26,708 bases of DNA from JTS-RE37 sp041743425 (GCA_041743425.1 JBGTMS010000160.1:1-26708); one strand, 5' to 3'. Numbered from the stretch's first letter, positions 8,791 through 17,498 are shown. Made by a program: numbers and translations. The notes: a model not told the origin generated them from the sequence alone.

Positions 8791-9810
8791 TCATGATGCA
8801 GGGGAACGGATGGTAACAGTCAATTCACCTTTACCATCCATATATCCATCTTTCGATGCAGAAACACTCATACCATAACCCGTCGCACAGGGATTACATA
8901 CCCACCACGCAGTAAATACCCCGGCAGCATCAGTTTTACCCGTAACCGAATAAGGGCCATGAAGGCGTGAACTGGCGTCGAAATCAGTATTTTCCGATCC
9001 GAGAAACTTTCCGCCACCGGCTTCCAAAAGTACCGTTGCGTCAGGCACAACCCTACCATCCGCCCCTTTGAGCTGAATATAAATTGTTGCTTTTTCTCCC
9101 ATCGTTACAGCGGGGGCGCCCTGGGATACATTCAAATAGAGTTCCTTTAAAGCGCTCTCCGATTCATCTGTCGAATCATCAAATAATGAATCTACAATGG
9201 CACCCTCTTTTGTCTTATCGTAATTGCCATCCGATTTGTAAGCGGCCTTAGGTACGTAAATCCCAAAATAGCCTAAAATAAATACAGCAATGAATGAAAC
9301 AGCGATTGTTAAGCTCAATTTCCATTTTGGCCTCTTTTTTATTTCCTTTTTTTTAATCGCAATCTCTATCCCCTGAATGAGGCGCTGCATATGACCTTCA
9401 AAAGATGTTCCTGATTTTACCTCGACGGCATTGCGAAACAATAGGTCTTGTAAAGCGACGGGTAACTCTTTTTCCGATGGCAGGTTTGCTTTTCCTACTG
9501 GAACAGGAATTACGGGTATACCTCTTTTTAAAGCGGTTTCCACTTCAATCCTAACAAAGTCAGTGGTATCACCCAACCGAGATTTTCCACTGCTATCGCT
9601 CTCTAACCATCTTTCGCCAATAATTACCACTAAAACATCGCACTTTGAAACAATCTCGGTGATAAATTGCCGAAAATCTACCCCAGGGGGAATCGAATCA
9701 ATATCAAAGAAAACATTTGCCTCATGAAAATGGGACTTTAATCTGTCGTAAACCCGACCCGCCGCATCAGGGTTGTCGTTTCTTCGATAAGAGATAAATA
9801 TTGAGTTCAT
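8791..9810 (-). CDS. TIR-domain membrane protein with Ig-like outer domain
   Basis: The product has 339 residues. The TIR domain (about 2-155) opens 'IFISYRRNDNPDAAGRVYDR', followed by 'VFFDIDSIPPGVDF' and 'TDFVRIEVETAL', in which Glu89 occupies the NADase glutamate position. A lysine-rich stretch (153-164) precedes a membrane span at about 165-187, so the TIR part should be inside. Residues about 225-335 form a bacterial Ig-like domain: 'VTMGEKATIYIQLKGADG', 'VPDATVLLEAGGG', 'GKTDAAGVFTAWW', 'TVTIRSPAS', as in Big/invasin repeats. Such domains bind or space other partners outside the membrane. The layout matches the TIR proteins at 1625-2686 and 10997-12286. A 53-codon ORF ends 17 bp before this start and may share its transcript. 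Confidence 0.85.
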   Translation of the reverse strand: MNSIFISYRRNDNPDAAGRVYDRLKSHFHEANVFFDIDSIPPGVDFRQFITEIVSKCDVLVVIIGERWLESDSSGKSRLGDTTDFVRIEVETALKRGIPVIPVPVGKANLPSEKELPVALQDLLFRNAVEVKSGTSFEGHMQRLIQGIEIAIKKKEIKKRPKWKLSLTIAVSFIAVFILGYFGIYVPKAAYKSDGNYDKTKEGAIVDSLFDDSTDESESALKELYLNVSQGAPAVTMGEKATIYIQLKGADGRVVPDATVLLEAGGGKFLGSENTDFDASSRLHGPYSVTGKTDAAGVFTAWWVCNPCATGYGMSVSASKDGYMDGKGELTVTIRSPAS

Positions 9811-9827
9811 ATCGTATTGGTTTCATT

Positions 9828-9989
9828 CTACCGGGGTGGTTGCCTATAGTGCCGTCTCCCAGGGTACTTCAAATTGTCGAATTCACTTTGACTCAGGCGG
9901 ACTTTAGAAATATCATTTCCCAGAACGGCTACAATATTATTATCCTCTATGGACGCACGAATGGTGTCTAAATAGCTGGAGTCATCCAT
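9828..9989 (-). CDS. Small ORF upstream of TIR gene, possibly a remnant N-terminus
   Basis: A 53-codon frame begins 'MDDSSYLDTIRASIEDNNIV', continues 'AVLGNDISKVRL' and ends in a basic tail. It stops 17 bp before the TIR gene start. The segment 'NNIVAVLGNDIS' has the look of the opening strand and loop of SIR2-like or other nucleotide-binding proteins found near TIR and STAND genes. A full domain of that kind would need over 150 more residues, so this could be a truncated gene left in place. It could also be a genuine small protein. The start ATG lacks a clear ribosome site. Confidence 0.35.
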   Translation of the reverse strand: MDDSSYLDTIRASIEDNNIVAVLGNDISKVRLSQSEFDNLKYPGRRHYRQPPR

Positions 9990-10091
9990 TTTTGCTCAGT
10001 TTATTTTTAGATATATCTCTATATGCAAAAAAATTGTGAAGCTTTTCCTGTTTAAGTAATAGAAATGCGAATAAAGGAGGGGGAAATAAGG

Positions 10092-10116
10092 CTACATTAA
10101 ATGTAGTAATTTTTTA
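10092..10116 (+). terminator. Weak hairpin followed by T-run
   Basis: CTACATTAAATGTAG is a perfect inverted repeat (6 bp arms with a 3-base loop). It is followed after a few bases by TAATTTTTT on the plus strand. The stem is short and AT-rich and no plus-strand gene ends just before it, so it could equally be a protein-binding palindrome. Confidence 0.2.
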
Positions 10117-10265
10117 ACACGACTGCCTTGTCCTGTAAAAAATTTAGCCGGAACTTCTATTTACACCGGTCATTGTGAATCTTAATTCAATGGTCACCGC
10201 TTTGTTTGTAAATCGCTTGTCAGCTGTGGTTGAAAAAATAGCCAAAAGGTCATTACAGAAAATGC

Positions 10266-10293
10266 CATTCTGCAGGGTAATTAACCCAGAATG
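10266..10293. repeat. Imperfect inverted repeat
   Basis: The arms CATTCTG...GGGT and ACCC...AGAATG pair around a TA-rich loop, with a three-base bulge on one side. No T-run follows on either strand, so this is not a standard terminator. It stands alone in a gene-poor stretch. Confidence 0.3.
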
Positions 10294-10492
10294 TTCCGCT
10301 TAACCTGATATCAATAAAAAGTAAATAACCTTCCGTACACGAAAACGTACAACCCATACACTCCCTTTATTTTAATGCGTAGTCAATACGTATTTTTAGG
10401 ATGATGCGCTCATCAAAACGCGTTTGGCAACTACGATTCGTGCCTGTGAAGTATCAATAATCATTTCTGGTTAAATTAAAAGCCATTTTTGA

Positions 10493-10696
10493 TTATGTAA
10501 GTAAGGTTGATCCTTCCACTATATCATATCCTTTTACGACCACTCGTTTAGATGATGTATATTTAAAAAGTCCATTAATATTTCCGGGTACTGAGGAGTT
10601 GGATGGGCAATAAATGATAAATCGGAGGAAGTGGCGAATGAAAAAAAGAATGAATACAATAATTACGTAAAAAACATAGGTAGTATTTCTCAGCAT
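10493..10696 (-). CDS. Possible small membrane protein
   Basis: From the ATG at 10696 the frame encodes 67 residues: one strongly hydrophobic helix ('YVFYVIIVFILFF' and following), then a polar tail ending 'GYDIVEGSTLLT'. A longer form would start at a TTG at 10741. I do not recognise it, and there is no strong ribosome site. The composition could come from AT-rich non-coding DNA, but the single helix with a polar tail is protein-like. Confidence 0.3.
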   Translation of the reverse strand: MLRNTTYVFYVIIVFILFFIRHFLRFIIYCPSNSSVPGNINGLFKYTSSKRVVVKGYDIVEGSTLLT

Positions 10697-10741
10697 ATCA
10701 TGACCCAGGCCGAATTGATCATTATAAAAAGGAGTACCCAA

Positions 10742-10996
10742 AGTTCATAGTTTACCTATTTGCTTAATTCACTCCCGCGGTGTTAACAGTCTTTAAATCG
10801 AATGTTCCAATTTCTTTTTTTTGTAATTTAGATAGCCCCCTTAGTAATAAGTCCCTGACAACCCGATAATCCTTACTGCTATTTAGCCTAAATAACGATT
10901 ACGAAACTTACAACAAAGGTCGATGCAAGGACTTACTGTTTCAAGGGAATTCAGAGGGTGACTTTATAAAGCCTGCCAACATTTAATACCTGGTTT
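10742..10996. other. Intergenic region before the plus-strand TIR gene
   Basis: No gene is seen in this 255-base stretch between a possible minus-strand ORF and the plus-strand TIR gene. It must contain the promoter of the latter. The nearest match to a Bacteroidota -7 box is TAATTTAG, one mismatch from TAnnTTTG, far upstream of the start. Confidence 0.4.
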
Positions 10997-12286
10997 ATGA
11001 GCCTGTCCACATTTCTCAGCACCAAATCCAAGCCACGAATCTTTATCTGTTATCGCAGATCCGGTGAGGGTGCCGGTTTTGGTGGCCGTATCGCTGATAA
11101 GCTAGTGGAACATTTTGGTGCACAGCAATGTTTCAGGGATATTGAAAATATAGAAAAAGGGACTGACTTTGTAGAAAGTATTGCGAAGGCCACAGGATTG
11201 TGCGAACTGCTTTTGGTGGTCATCGGGCCGGACTGGCTGACACTTAAGGATGCCCACAACAACCCAAAGATCCTCGATAAGAATGATTTTGTACGCCTGG
11301 AAGTTGGTACAGCATTGTCCCGGAACATCCGTGTGATCCCAATACTTGTTGGTGGGGCAAAGGATCTCACGGAAGCACAATTGCCCGATGACCTGAAATT
11401 GCTTGCAAGAAGGCAGTCACATGAGCTATCAGATAACCGTTGGGACTATGATTCAGACCAGTTGATCAGGTCCATTGAATCTATGGGCATAAAAGGCAGA
11501 ACGCGGGAGGAGCGGGAAGAAAGTAAACGGAAGCAAAAATTAATTGCCACTGTACTGATCACATCCATTGTACTATTGCTGGGATTTGCCGCTGTCAATT
11601 ACTTTAAACCTTTTGGCAGGCAGGAAATAAAGGATGCCTCGCAAACCATTCAACAGCTTGATAATGGATCCAAAGCGGAATCAAAAGAGATGCAGGTGGA
11701 TCAGGAAAATGCCATGAACGCCACAAAATCGGTTCAGCAACAGAATATAGAATCTGAGGCAGATCCTCCTGAAACAAAAGAACACAGTATTAACAATACC
11801 TTGCCCAGAATTAATGTTTCATCTACTAAACCGATCAATTACAATCGGGAGGAAGGGAGTATAAAAAATACCATTGTCCTGGCTTCAAGTTTGGAGGCGG
11901 AGGCATTTATGACCATGAACGAAAGCATATTAAGTCAGGTTTTTATTGGAGATGCGCTGCGTAATTACAATGTCGTATTTGCGCAATTTCGCAACATGGG
12001 AATTTACAATATCAACCTGCTGGAAAATCAAACGATCGGGGAATACAACATCTACTATGATGAAAATAAATTGTTAGCTGAAGTTGAGGTGTCAGAGACC
12101 TGGTCCGGACATTCGCACAGAACCCTTGACCACCTTTGTCTGGTTCATCAGGAATCAATGGAAGTGCCTCAGACCGTATTTCTTGAAAAAATAAATGATA
12201 GCTGGTTTATTACTTCAACATCCCATCATTCGAATGTAACCCCGGTTTCCACTCAATGCGGAGAATACAATTGCTATTTGCTGTAA
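10997..12286 (+). CDS. TIR-domain membrane protein with IMS/ARC6-like C-terminal domain
   Basis: The product has 429 residues. The TIR domain (about 13-165) shows 'RIFICYRRSGEGAGFGGRIA', 'CFRDIENIEKGTDF' and 'NDFVRLEVGTAL', with Glu102 at the NADase glutamate position. A charged stretch (170-181) precedes a membrane span at about 182-203. A polar, Gln/Glu/Asn-rich linker (205-290) leads to a folded domain at about 294-408: 'SLEAEAFMTMNESILSQVF', 'IGEYNIYYDENKLLAEVEVS', 'VFLEKINDSWFIT'. This order of a helix pair, then curved strands and a final W-x-I strand resembles the IMS/ARC6-like C-terminal domain seen after transmembrane segments in other bacteria, a guess from pattern only. The gene stands alone on the plus strand between minus-strand genes, so it has its own promoter. 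Confidence 0.85.
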   Translation: MSLSTFLSTKSKPRIFICYRRSGEGAGFGGRIADKLVEHFGAQQCFRDIENIEKGTDFVESIAKATGLCELLLVVIGPDWLTLKDAHNNPKILDKNDFVRLEVGTALSRNIRVIPILVGGAKDLTEAQLPDDLKLLARRQSHELSDNRWDYDSDQLIRSIESMGIKGRTREEREESKRKQKLIATVLITSIVLLLGFAAVNYFKPFGRQEIKDASQTIQQLDNGSKAESKEMQVDQENAMNATKSVQQQNIESEADPPETKEHSINNTLPRINVSSTKPINYNREEGSIKNTIVLASSLEAEAFMTMNESILSQVFIGDALRNYNVVFAQFRNMGIYNINLLENQTIGEYNIYYDENKLLAEVEVSETWSGHSHRTLDHLCLVHQESMEVPQTVFLEKINDSWFITSTSHHSNVTPVSTQCGEYNCYLL

Positions 12287-12445
12287 GCTGCGGGTAAATC
12301 CTTTGAGAACTTGCATTCCGGCTACTTCGTATCAGCCCCTAAATTTGAGCGCATATTAAACCCAAAAATATAAGCGGATTGGCGGATAACCAGCCAGGGG
12401 ACTTTACACTAAAATCTGTAATAAACCGAAAGAAAATATATTGGG

Positions 12446-12464
12446 TTTGGAAACCAAATTTGGT
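12446..12464. repeat. Overlapping palindromes in convergent intergenic region
   Basis: TTTGGAAACCAAATTTGGT holds two overlapping inverted repeats: TTTGG-AAA-CCAAA and the perfect 12-mer ACCAAATTTGGT. It lies between the convergent ends of the plus-strand TIR gene and the minus-strand YkuD-like gene. It could be part of a termination region or a protein site. There is no T-run to make it a clear terminator. Confidence 0.3.
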
Positions 12465-12569
12465 CACGTTTAGGATATGTCAGCAAGCTCCATATGGATT
12501 CTAATTCTTAATTCGGTCGTTAACAGATGGCCTGGACCTCAGGAAATATTACAGATAATACAAATGATG

Positions 12570-13790
12570 CTACCGGGGAATCATTTTCATACGAGCCAAA
12601 GTGTCACCGGCATAGTTGTCACTCAAATGTGTATTCAGTTTTAGAGAAACCTCCCTGCCAAGCGTATAATAGATATGGTTTACGCCTGGTGCCGAATAAC
12701 ATACGATAAGATCGGCCAGCACATTATAGGCACCTTTCGATTTTTTTATGGCAGTGTTTAAAGTAGAATAGCCACTCGCTGCAAATGAAGAGCAATCGAC
12801 CACCTTGTCCAGATGATTGATATAGCTACTCCCGGCAATTACCTGACATCCGGCAGACCAGTTGGAGTTGCCAATTCCGGACCAGTGAATATTGATGGTT
12901 TGATTCGGGCTATCATCCAGTCCCTTATTGAGGTCGGCTTCCGTTAAGGCATCATCGTCATCCCTGTCGCGAAAAACCAGAACGCCATGTTCGTAAGGTT
13001 TTAAGGCACGATATATCTTCTCCTCTTCCGAGATTTTATGCCATCCAAACCGATATTTATGTTGCCCTTCTACCAGAAATGGTTCATCCTTTCTTGAGGC
13101 CATGCCTTCATTGGGATCCGTTGAACCCCAGAATTTAAAAACCATACCACATATCAACAATATATAAATGTCATCATTTTCCCTTCGAACCTGACGAAGT
13201 TCCTGTTTCCTTCGAATGCCAATAAGGTGAACTTCGCCTGGGTCAAACTCCCAGTCGGCCACCTTACGTGTATCCGAAGGTTTCGCAAAATTGGTCACCT
13301 GTGTCAGAATCGGATTGGTTTGCCGCAGGTAATGTATTTTTGCAATGTCCAGAAGGTCCATCCAGTCTTTATATTCTGAAGTGGGGATAGCATTGGATAT
13401 TCTACCCCAGTCAGAAACCTTGTTCTCCGATTTCCATCGGTCAATATGCTTCCAGGTTCCCCCGCCAACAATTCCATCCGGTATCATCCCGCTTACCCCG
13501 TCCATAGTTCTCACATACTCCTGAAAGAGGCGGACAGCGGACTGTGTCACATAGTCGAAAATACCGTCAATCACGCCGCGGGGCATAAAGCCTGCGCTAA
13601 AAAGAAATTTTTGTAACTGGGTCACCTCATCCGTGGCAGTGTCCCTGAACCGGCGCCAGGTGGTTCGGTCGTCATCCCGGAAAGAGGCAGTTCCTTTCAA
13701 TATGCCATCCCTGTGGTAAGGTTGTAAAAAAGCTTTCGTATTTGCCGGTATTCTGCCCAGGTCACAGCTGCCAAGATAAATTGTATTCAT
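12570..13790 (-). CDS. Peptidoglycan-binding protein with YkuD-like catalytic segment
   Basis: The product has 406 residues. A peptidoglycan-binding (PG_binding_1-like) domain covers about 55-117: 'VTQLQKFLFSAGFMPRGVID', 'VRLFQEYV', 'IPDGIVGGGTWKHI'. Further on, 'INIHWSGIGNSNWSAGCQVI' (299-318) gives a His302/Cys315 pair spaced like the H...SxGC active site of YkuD-type L,D-transpeptidases and related phage cell-wall enzymes. The usual HGC is SAGC here. There is no signal peptide, which is unusual for a wall enzyme and suggests either phage-lysin-like release or a cytoplasmic role. It is the last gene of the triple-TIR/nSTAND/YkuD set, 73 bp after the nSTAND gene, and may be their effector (inference). 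Confidence 0.7.
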   Translation of the reverse strand: MNTIYLGSCDLGRIPANTKAFLQPYHRDGILKGTASFRDDDRTTWRRFRDTATDEVTQLQKFLFSAGFMPRGVIDGIFDYVTQSAVRLFQEYVRTMDGVSGMIPDGIVGGGTWKHIDRWKSENKVSDWGRISNAIPTSEYKDWMDLLDIAKIHYLRQTNPILTQVTNFAKPSDTRKVADWEFDPGEVHLIGIRRKQELRQVRRENDDIYILLICGMVFKFWGSTDPNEGMASRKDEPFLVEGQHKYRFGWHKISEEEKIYRALKPYEHGVLVFRDRDDDDALTEADLNKGLDDSPNQTINIHWSGIGNSNWSAGCQVIAGSSYINHLDKVVDCSSFAASGYSTLNTAIKKSKGAYNVLADLIVCYSAPGVNHIYYTLGREVSLKLNTHLSDNYAGDTLARMKMIPR

Positions 13791-13863
13791 TCTACGCTAC
13801 TTTGATCTATTGTTGTATTAATTCCCCGAGATATTCCACAGTTGCCAGACAACCCCTACTTCC

Positions 13864-15999
13864 CTAATATTTTTGAGCAGGGCTAACAGATTTCATTCTT
13901 CCTTCAATTTCCGATAAGTTTCCTTTAAACACTTTCATTTCCATGGCTGCCTGCCGTCCCATGGTTAATTTCCCGCTTTCTATGTTTTCATCGATTGCGG
14001 TCAGGGTTTCATGGGCGAACTTAGTGAGGGAGGGTGTCCATGTGGCCTTATTGGTACGGTTCAGATAATAAAAGGTATTAACTAATTCCTGAGGAGTAAG
14101 TTTTTGGATGGCATTTGCCTGAAGGGTAGAAAGGGTCTCGTAAATCACTCTTGAATTGTCTGCATCATTGTCAATTTTCAATTGCAGGTCATTTCTTCGA
14201 ACTGCCTTATTGGGTTGTGAGGCCGGATAGTCCAGCTTATTCTTGGTATTGGAGATAGCTCCTCCTACCTGCTGGGAAACCTCTTCCAATTTGGTTTTGG
14301 TAGAATAATCGGTAGTGGGAGTTTGGGCGATAAGGCTATCAATAGAAACCCGCGCCCCTTCCAGTAATTCCAATTGCTTTTTGGCTTCATCCCTTTCAAG
14401 TGTTGCCACGCGGGCCACGCTGTCCTTCACCTTGACGAGTTCATTGCTCTGCTCTCTTTGTTTTTTATAATTATATGAAGTAAATAAGGCAATTCCCGAA
14501 ATCACTATAAGTGCGAGAACACCAAAGACAAGGGCGCGTACCCTCCTTTTACTCCGTTGCTCCTTTTCAGTTCGTTCTTTTTCCAATTGCTGATTTTCAA
14601 TCCGCTTGGATTCACTTTGATCCAGATATTTCATAGCATCCTCAAATCCCTCCCTATATCGGTTGGCCCAGATTGGGGTCGGGTTAAATCGATCTCTCCA
14701 TTCCAGAGCATGATGCAGTTCACTGCCGGTGAGGTAATCTTTCTTCAGTTCCTTGTTGAGCTTTGTCGCATCCGCCAATCCGAGATAGAGTGAAGCGGAA
14801 TCTGCCTCTTCATCCATCCATGTGCTCAGAGTGTTCCATTGCCGTATGAGACTTTCATGAGAGATGTCGATAAATTTGTCGTCCTGATCTGCAATGTCGT
14901 TTACGATCAAAAAAGATCTCTGCCCCTTAATAAAATTTTCGAGAATGGCCATCACCTCCCCCTTGGTAACACCGGTAAGGGCGGTCAATTGACTTAGTGA
15001 GACCGGTCTTCGGATCTTACGACCGTGTTCATCTATCATGGTTAATGCCTGAAATATTTCTTTGGCAATACGGGTCTGGATCTCACTCAAAGTGCTGACT
15101 GCTTCATCTGCATGTCGGGAGAGCGCTTCCTGAAGTCCCCCAATGAATTCGTAATCACTGAGGTCCAGTTCACCACTTTTATCCACATTCATCTCGTGAT
15201 CCCAGATGCGCATCATCGCATGTTGTAAGAGCGGCAATTCATCCTCAAATTTGCCTACTTCATTTAGCAACCTGGAAGTGAGCGCGGAGTTTAGATTACA
15301 CCCATAGAGCCTTGAAGGCCCTTCAATAGCCATCTTCATCTGTACCCTGTTCAATTTGGGAACTAAAAACAGGCTTTTGTTCATGGCTTCAGGAAGCCCA
15401 TAAAAATGAGTGCAATCCCCAAGAAAGTCGGAACGCATGGTAATAACCACATACACCGGAATCCGCTTTTGCGCTGAAAGTTCCAGCAGGATATTTACAA
15501 AGTCATTGGCCTCATCTCTTGACGCGGTTTGTCCTCCTGCCACGGCGAAACGAAATAATTCTTCGAATTGATCCACCAATAGAAAATAGTTTTTCTCTGC
15601 CTTATCATGAAGCTGAACTAATAATTCAAGTATGGAACTCAGCCCATTGGTTTCTATCTCCGCCAAAAGTTGAGAAACCCGTTCAGAACTATCTTTTGCA
15701 TCAGTTTGCAGGAGTGCGCGGACGAGATTATAAAGGGGATTGCGGCCGGGCCTCATAATTCCTATATGCCATTCATACCTATCCTGAATCAGATAACCTG
15801 CTTTAAGGGACGGGATAACCCCGGCCCTCAGCAAGGACGACTTCCCACAGCCTGAGCTACCCACAACAGCGACAAAATGATGCTGGTGCAGCAGCTGCAA
15901 TAATTCCATAACCTGATCATTGCGACCGAAAAACAAAAGGCTTTCATCAACCTCGAACGGCCTGAGCCCTACATAGGGATTTGAAGAATTCCTGCTCAT
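13864..15999 (-). CDS. nSTAND NTPase with membrane span, no WD40 repeats
   Basis: The product has 711 residues. It begins with the nSTAND1 signature 'NPYVGLRPFEVDESLLFFGR' (7-26), then Walker A 'GSSGCGKSS' (47-55), Walker B 'YFLLVDQFEELF' (Asp143) and a sensor-like 'VVITMRSDFLGDC' (Arg189). A winged-helix part follows, including 'DISHESLIRQWNTLSTWMDE' (378-397). In the common form WD40 repeats come next. Here there is instead a charged coiled coil, a membrane helix at about 487-509 and further coiled coil, ending in a helical tail. STAND NTPases are ATP-driven switches that assemble on sensing a trigger. Its start codon overlaps the stop of the triple-TIR gene by 4 bp (ATGA), so the two products are probably made in step and act together at the membrane. 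Confidence 0.9.
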   Translation of the reverse strand: MSRNSSNPYVGLRPFEVDESLLFFGRNDQVMELLQLLHQHHFVAVVGSSGCGKSSLLRAGVIPSLKAGYLIQDRYEWHIGIMRPGRNPLYNLVRALLQTDAKDSSERVSQLLAEIETNGLSSILELLVQLHDKAEKNYFLLVDQFEELFRFAVAGGQTASRDEANDFVNILLELSAQKRIPVYVVITMRSDFLGDCTHFYGLPEAMNKSLFLVPKLNRVQMKMAIEGPSRLYGCNLNSALTSRLLNEVGKFEDELPLLQHAMMRIWDHEMNVDKSGELDLSDYEFIGGLQEALSRHADEAVSTLSEIQTRIAKEIFQALTMIDEHGRKIRRPVSLSQLTALTGVTKGEVMAILENFIKGQRSFLIVNDIADQDDKFIDISHESLIRQWNTLSTWMDEEADSASLYLGLADATKLNKELKKDYLTGSELHHALEWRDRFNPTPIWANRYREGFEDAMKYLDQSESKRIENQQLEKERTEKEQRSKRRVRALVFGVLALIVISGIALFTSYNYKKQREQSNELVKVKDSVARVATLERDEAKKQLELLEGARVSIDSLIAQTPTTDYSTKTKLEEVSQQVGGAISNTKNKLDYPASQPNKAVRRNDLQLKIDNDADNSRVIYETLSTLQANAIQKLTPQELVNTFYYLNRTNKATWTPSLTKFAHETLTAIDENIESGKLTMGRQAAMEMKVFKGNLSEIEGRMKSVSPAQKY

Positions 16000-17498
16000 G
16001 TATCCGTCGACTTTAAGACATTTAAAAAATTGGCAATAACTGCCTGATCCAGGACCAGATGATTGCTGTTATCCACAACATTTATTTTTAAGAACTTCTG
16101 ATTGATGTTAATATCGTCTCGCTCCTTATGGGGCGGAGCCATATAAATCAGGAAATCTTCGATGGGGTAATTGCGGGCGATGATGAGCTGTAAAGCGGCA
16201 CTGATACGTTCCAAAACCCATTCTTTGGAAACCTTTCCATATAGAAAAATTAATTTTTTAACCTGTCCAATTCTGTTTTCCAGTAATTCCAGATTTTTTC
16301 TGGGGTTGTCTTCCTGAGGATTGATAAATGGTTGGATGTTATTCTCCAGCAGTGCCTTACCCAGGTCAAAGGCATAGGTCTGGTCGTTAAAATGTGTATC
16401 GAGGAGGACTGATAATTTGTCGCCCCTGTGCGGTTTGTCAACTTGCATGACCTTTAACTGGTCTGCAAAATTACTTATCTGATTTGCCAGCGTAGTTTTG
16501 GAACCCCTTATAAATTCATAACTTTTCGAAATATCCTCAGCTGTTTCCAGTTTCTTAATAAAGCGTTGATAGTCCATTTCTTCAATTGAAGTGAGGTCAG
16601 TTTCGGACGGAATCCAAATTAGTTGTGGTTTTGTATTCTTCAGAGAAATTTCAGTTTGCTTCTGTGGATAGCCTATTGCCGGAGCTCCCTGAATTTCTCT
16701 GCCAGGATATTGGTCCAGTAAATGCACCAACAAATCGGCCTTTTCAATCGCCTCTTTTGTAGCCTTCTCATGAGCAACTGCTTCATCGGGTGGCGGTATA
16801 CCAGAGATCACTTTATAGCCCTTCTTATCCAATTCGGTTACAATGCGTTTTTTGCAGCTGCGTAACGTATCGGCAACTTCCCCGATATAGATGGTAAAAT
16901 CATTGCTGTCATTATTGGCCGCTGCAGCTTCTGGCCGAAGGTTTTTAAAGTCACTGAACAAGAGCCATAATGCATCCCTCAGATCACGCATCAGATCTAT
17001 AAAAACGGAAGAATTGGTATTGACAGGATCCCCGAAATCTTCCTTGTCTCTGGCATCGTGAAAGGGAAATCCGGTAGTGCCATTTAATTGAGGAGGCCAA
17101 CTGTCAAAAGGGATATTATTGAGAAGGACCTGAACGATTCGCGATCGGTCCCCTACTTTACTCCCAATAAAGTCTGTCTGAATTTTTGCATGAAAGCAAT
17201 CCAGTTCTTGTTTACAATATTGCGATTGCTGATAACCCGGGGAATTCAGTACCAGCATGATTGCAGAATTTTCTATACCGCTTTTGATGGATTCATCAAA
17301 CAACTTTGTGCCATCCAGTTTTTTATCATCCCACCAGATCTTAACTGTGTCCATTCGTCCATAGCGTCGGTCCAGCATTTGTTTCAGATGCTCATAAAAC
17401 ATACCTATCCATCCCTGCTGAGAGGGGCTTAGAGTGGTATTATCCACATGAGAGTAACTTATAAAAATATCGTATTCAAAATCCGCTATCAATGCCAT
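15996..17498 (-). CDS. Triple TIR/TIR-like domain protein
   Basis: The product has 500 residues in three Rossmann-like units. Unit 1 (about 9-180) is a clear TIR domain: 'YDIFISYSHVDN', 'VKIWWDDKKLDG', 'IMLVLNSPGYQQSQYCKQEL', with Glu98 at the NADase position. Unit 2 (about 201-350) starts 'FTIYIGEVADTLRSCKKRI' and holds 'ADLLVHLLDQYPG', then 'QLIWIP'. Unit 3 (about 359-495) starts 'KLSVLLDTHFNDQTYAFDLG' and holds 'VKKLIFLYGKVSKEW' and 'FLIYMAPP'. Units 2 and 3 keep the TIR-like strand/helix rhythm but not the catalytic glutamate, so they may be binding or assembly modules. The stop overlaps the nSTAND start by 4 bp, so the TIR part probably serves as effector or adaptor of that switch. It heads the three-gene set after a 315-base gap. 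Confidence 0.85.
   Translation of the reverse strand: MALIADFEYDIFISYSHVDNTTLSPSQQGWIGMFYEHLKQMLDRRYGRMDTVKIWWDDKKLDGTKLFDESIKSGIENSAIMLVLNSPGYQQSQYCKQELDCFHAKIQTDFIGSKVGDRSRIVQVLLNNIPFDSWPPQLNGTTGFPFHDARDKEDFGDPVNTNSSVFIDLMRDLRDALWLLFSDFKNLRPEAAAANNDSNDFTIYIGEVADTLRSCKKRIVTELDKKGYKVISGIPPPDEAVAHEKATKEAIEKADLLVHLLDQYPGREIQGAPAIGYPQKQTEISLKNTKPQLIWIPSETDLTSIEEMDYQRFIKKLETAEDISKSYEFIRGSKTTLANQISNFADQLKVMQVDKPHRGDKLSVLLDTHFNDQTYAFDLGKALLENNIQPFINPQEDNPRKNLELLENRIGQVKKLIFLYGKVSKEWVLERISAALQLIIARNYPIEDFLIYMAPPHKERDDININQKFLKINVVDNSNHLVLDQAVIANFLNVLKSTDT

Larger units (their letters stand above)
9990..10492. other. Gene-poor stretch of about 500 bases
   Basis: I see no convincing gene on either strand here. 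It is AT-rich. It contains two inverted repeats: a short one at 10092-10106 followed by a T-run, and a longer imperfect hairpin at 10266-10293. I find no sign of a transposon end or direct repeats. It lies upstream of the TIR/53-codon gene pair on the minus strand, so it may hold their promoter, but no exact TAnnTTTG box is found. Confidence 0.5.

Noticed and set aside
11050..11370. Two minus-strand frames antisense to the TIR gene
   Set aside because: They overlap the conserved TIR coding region and have shadow-like composition.
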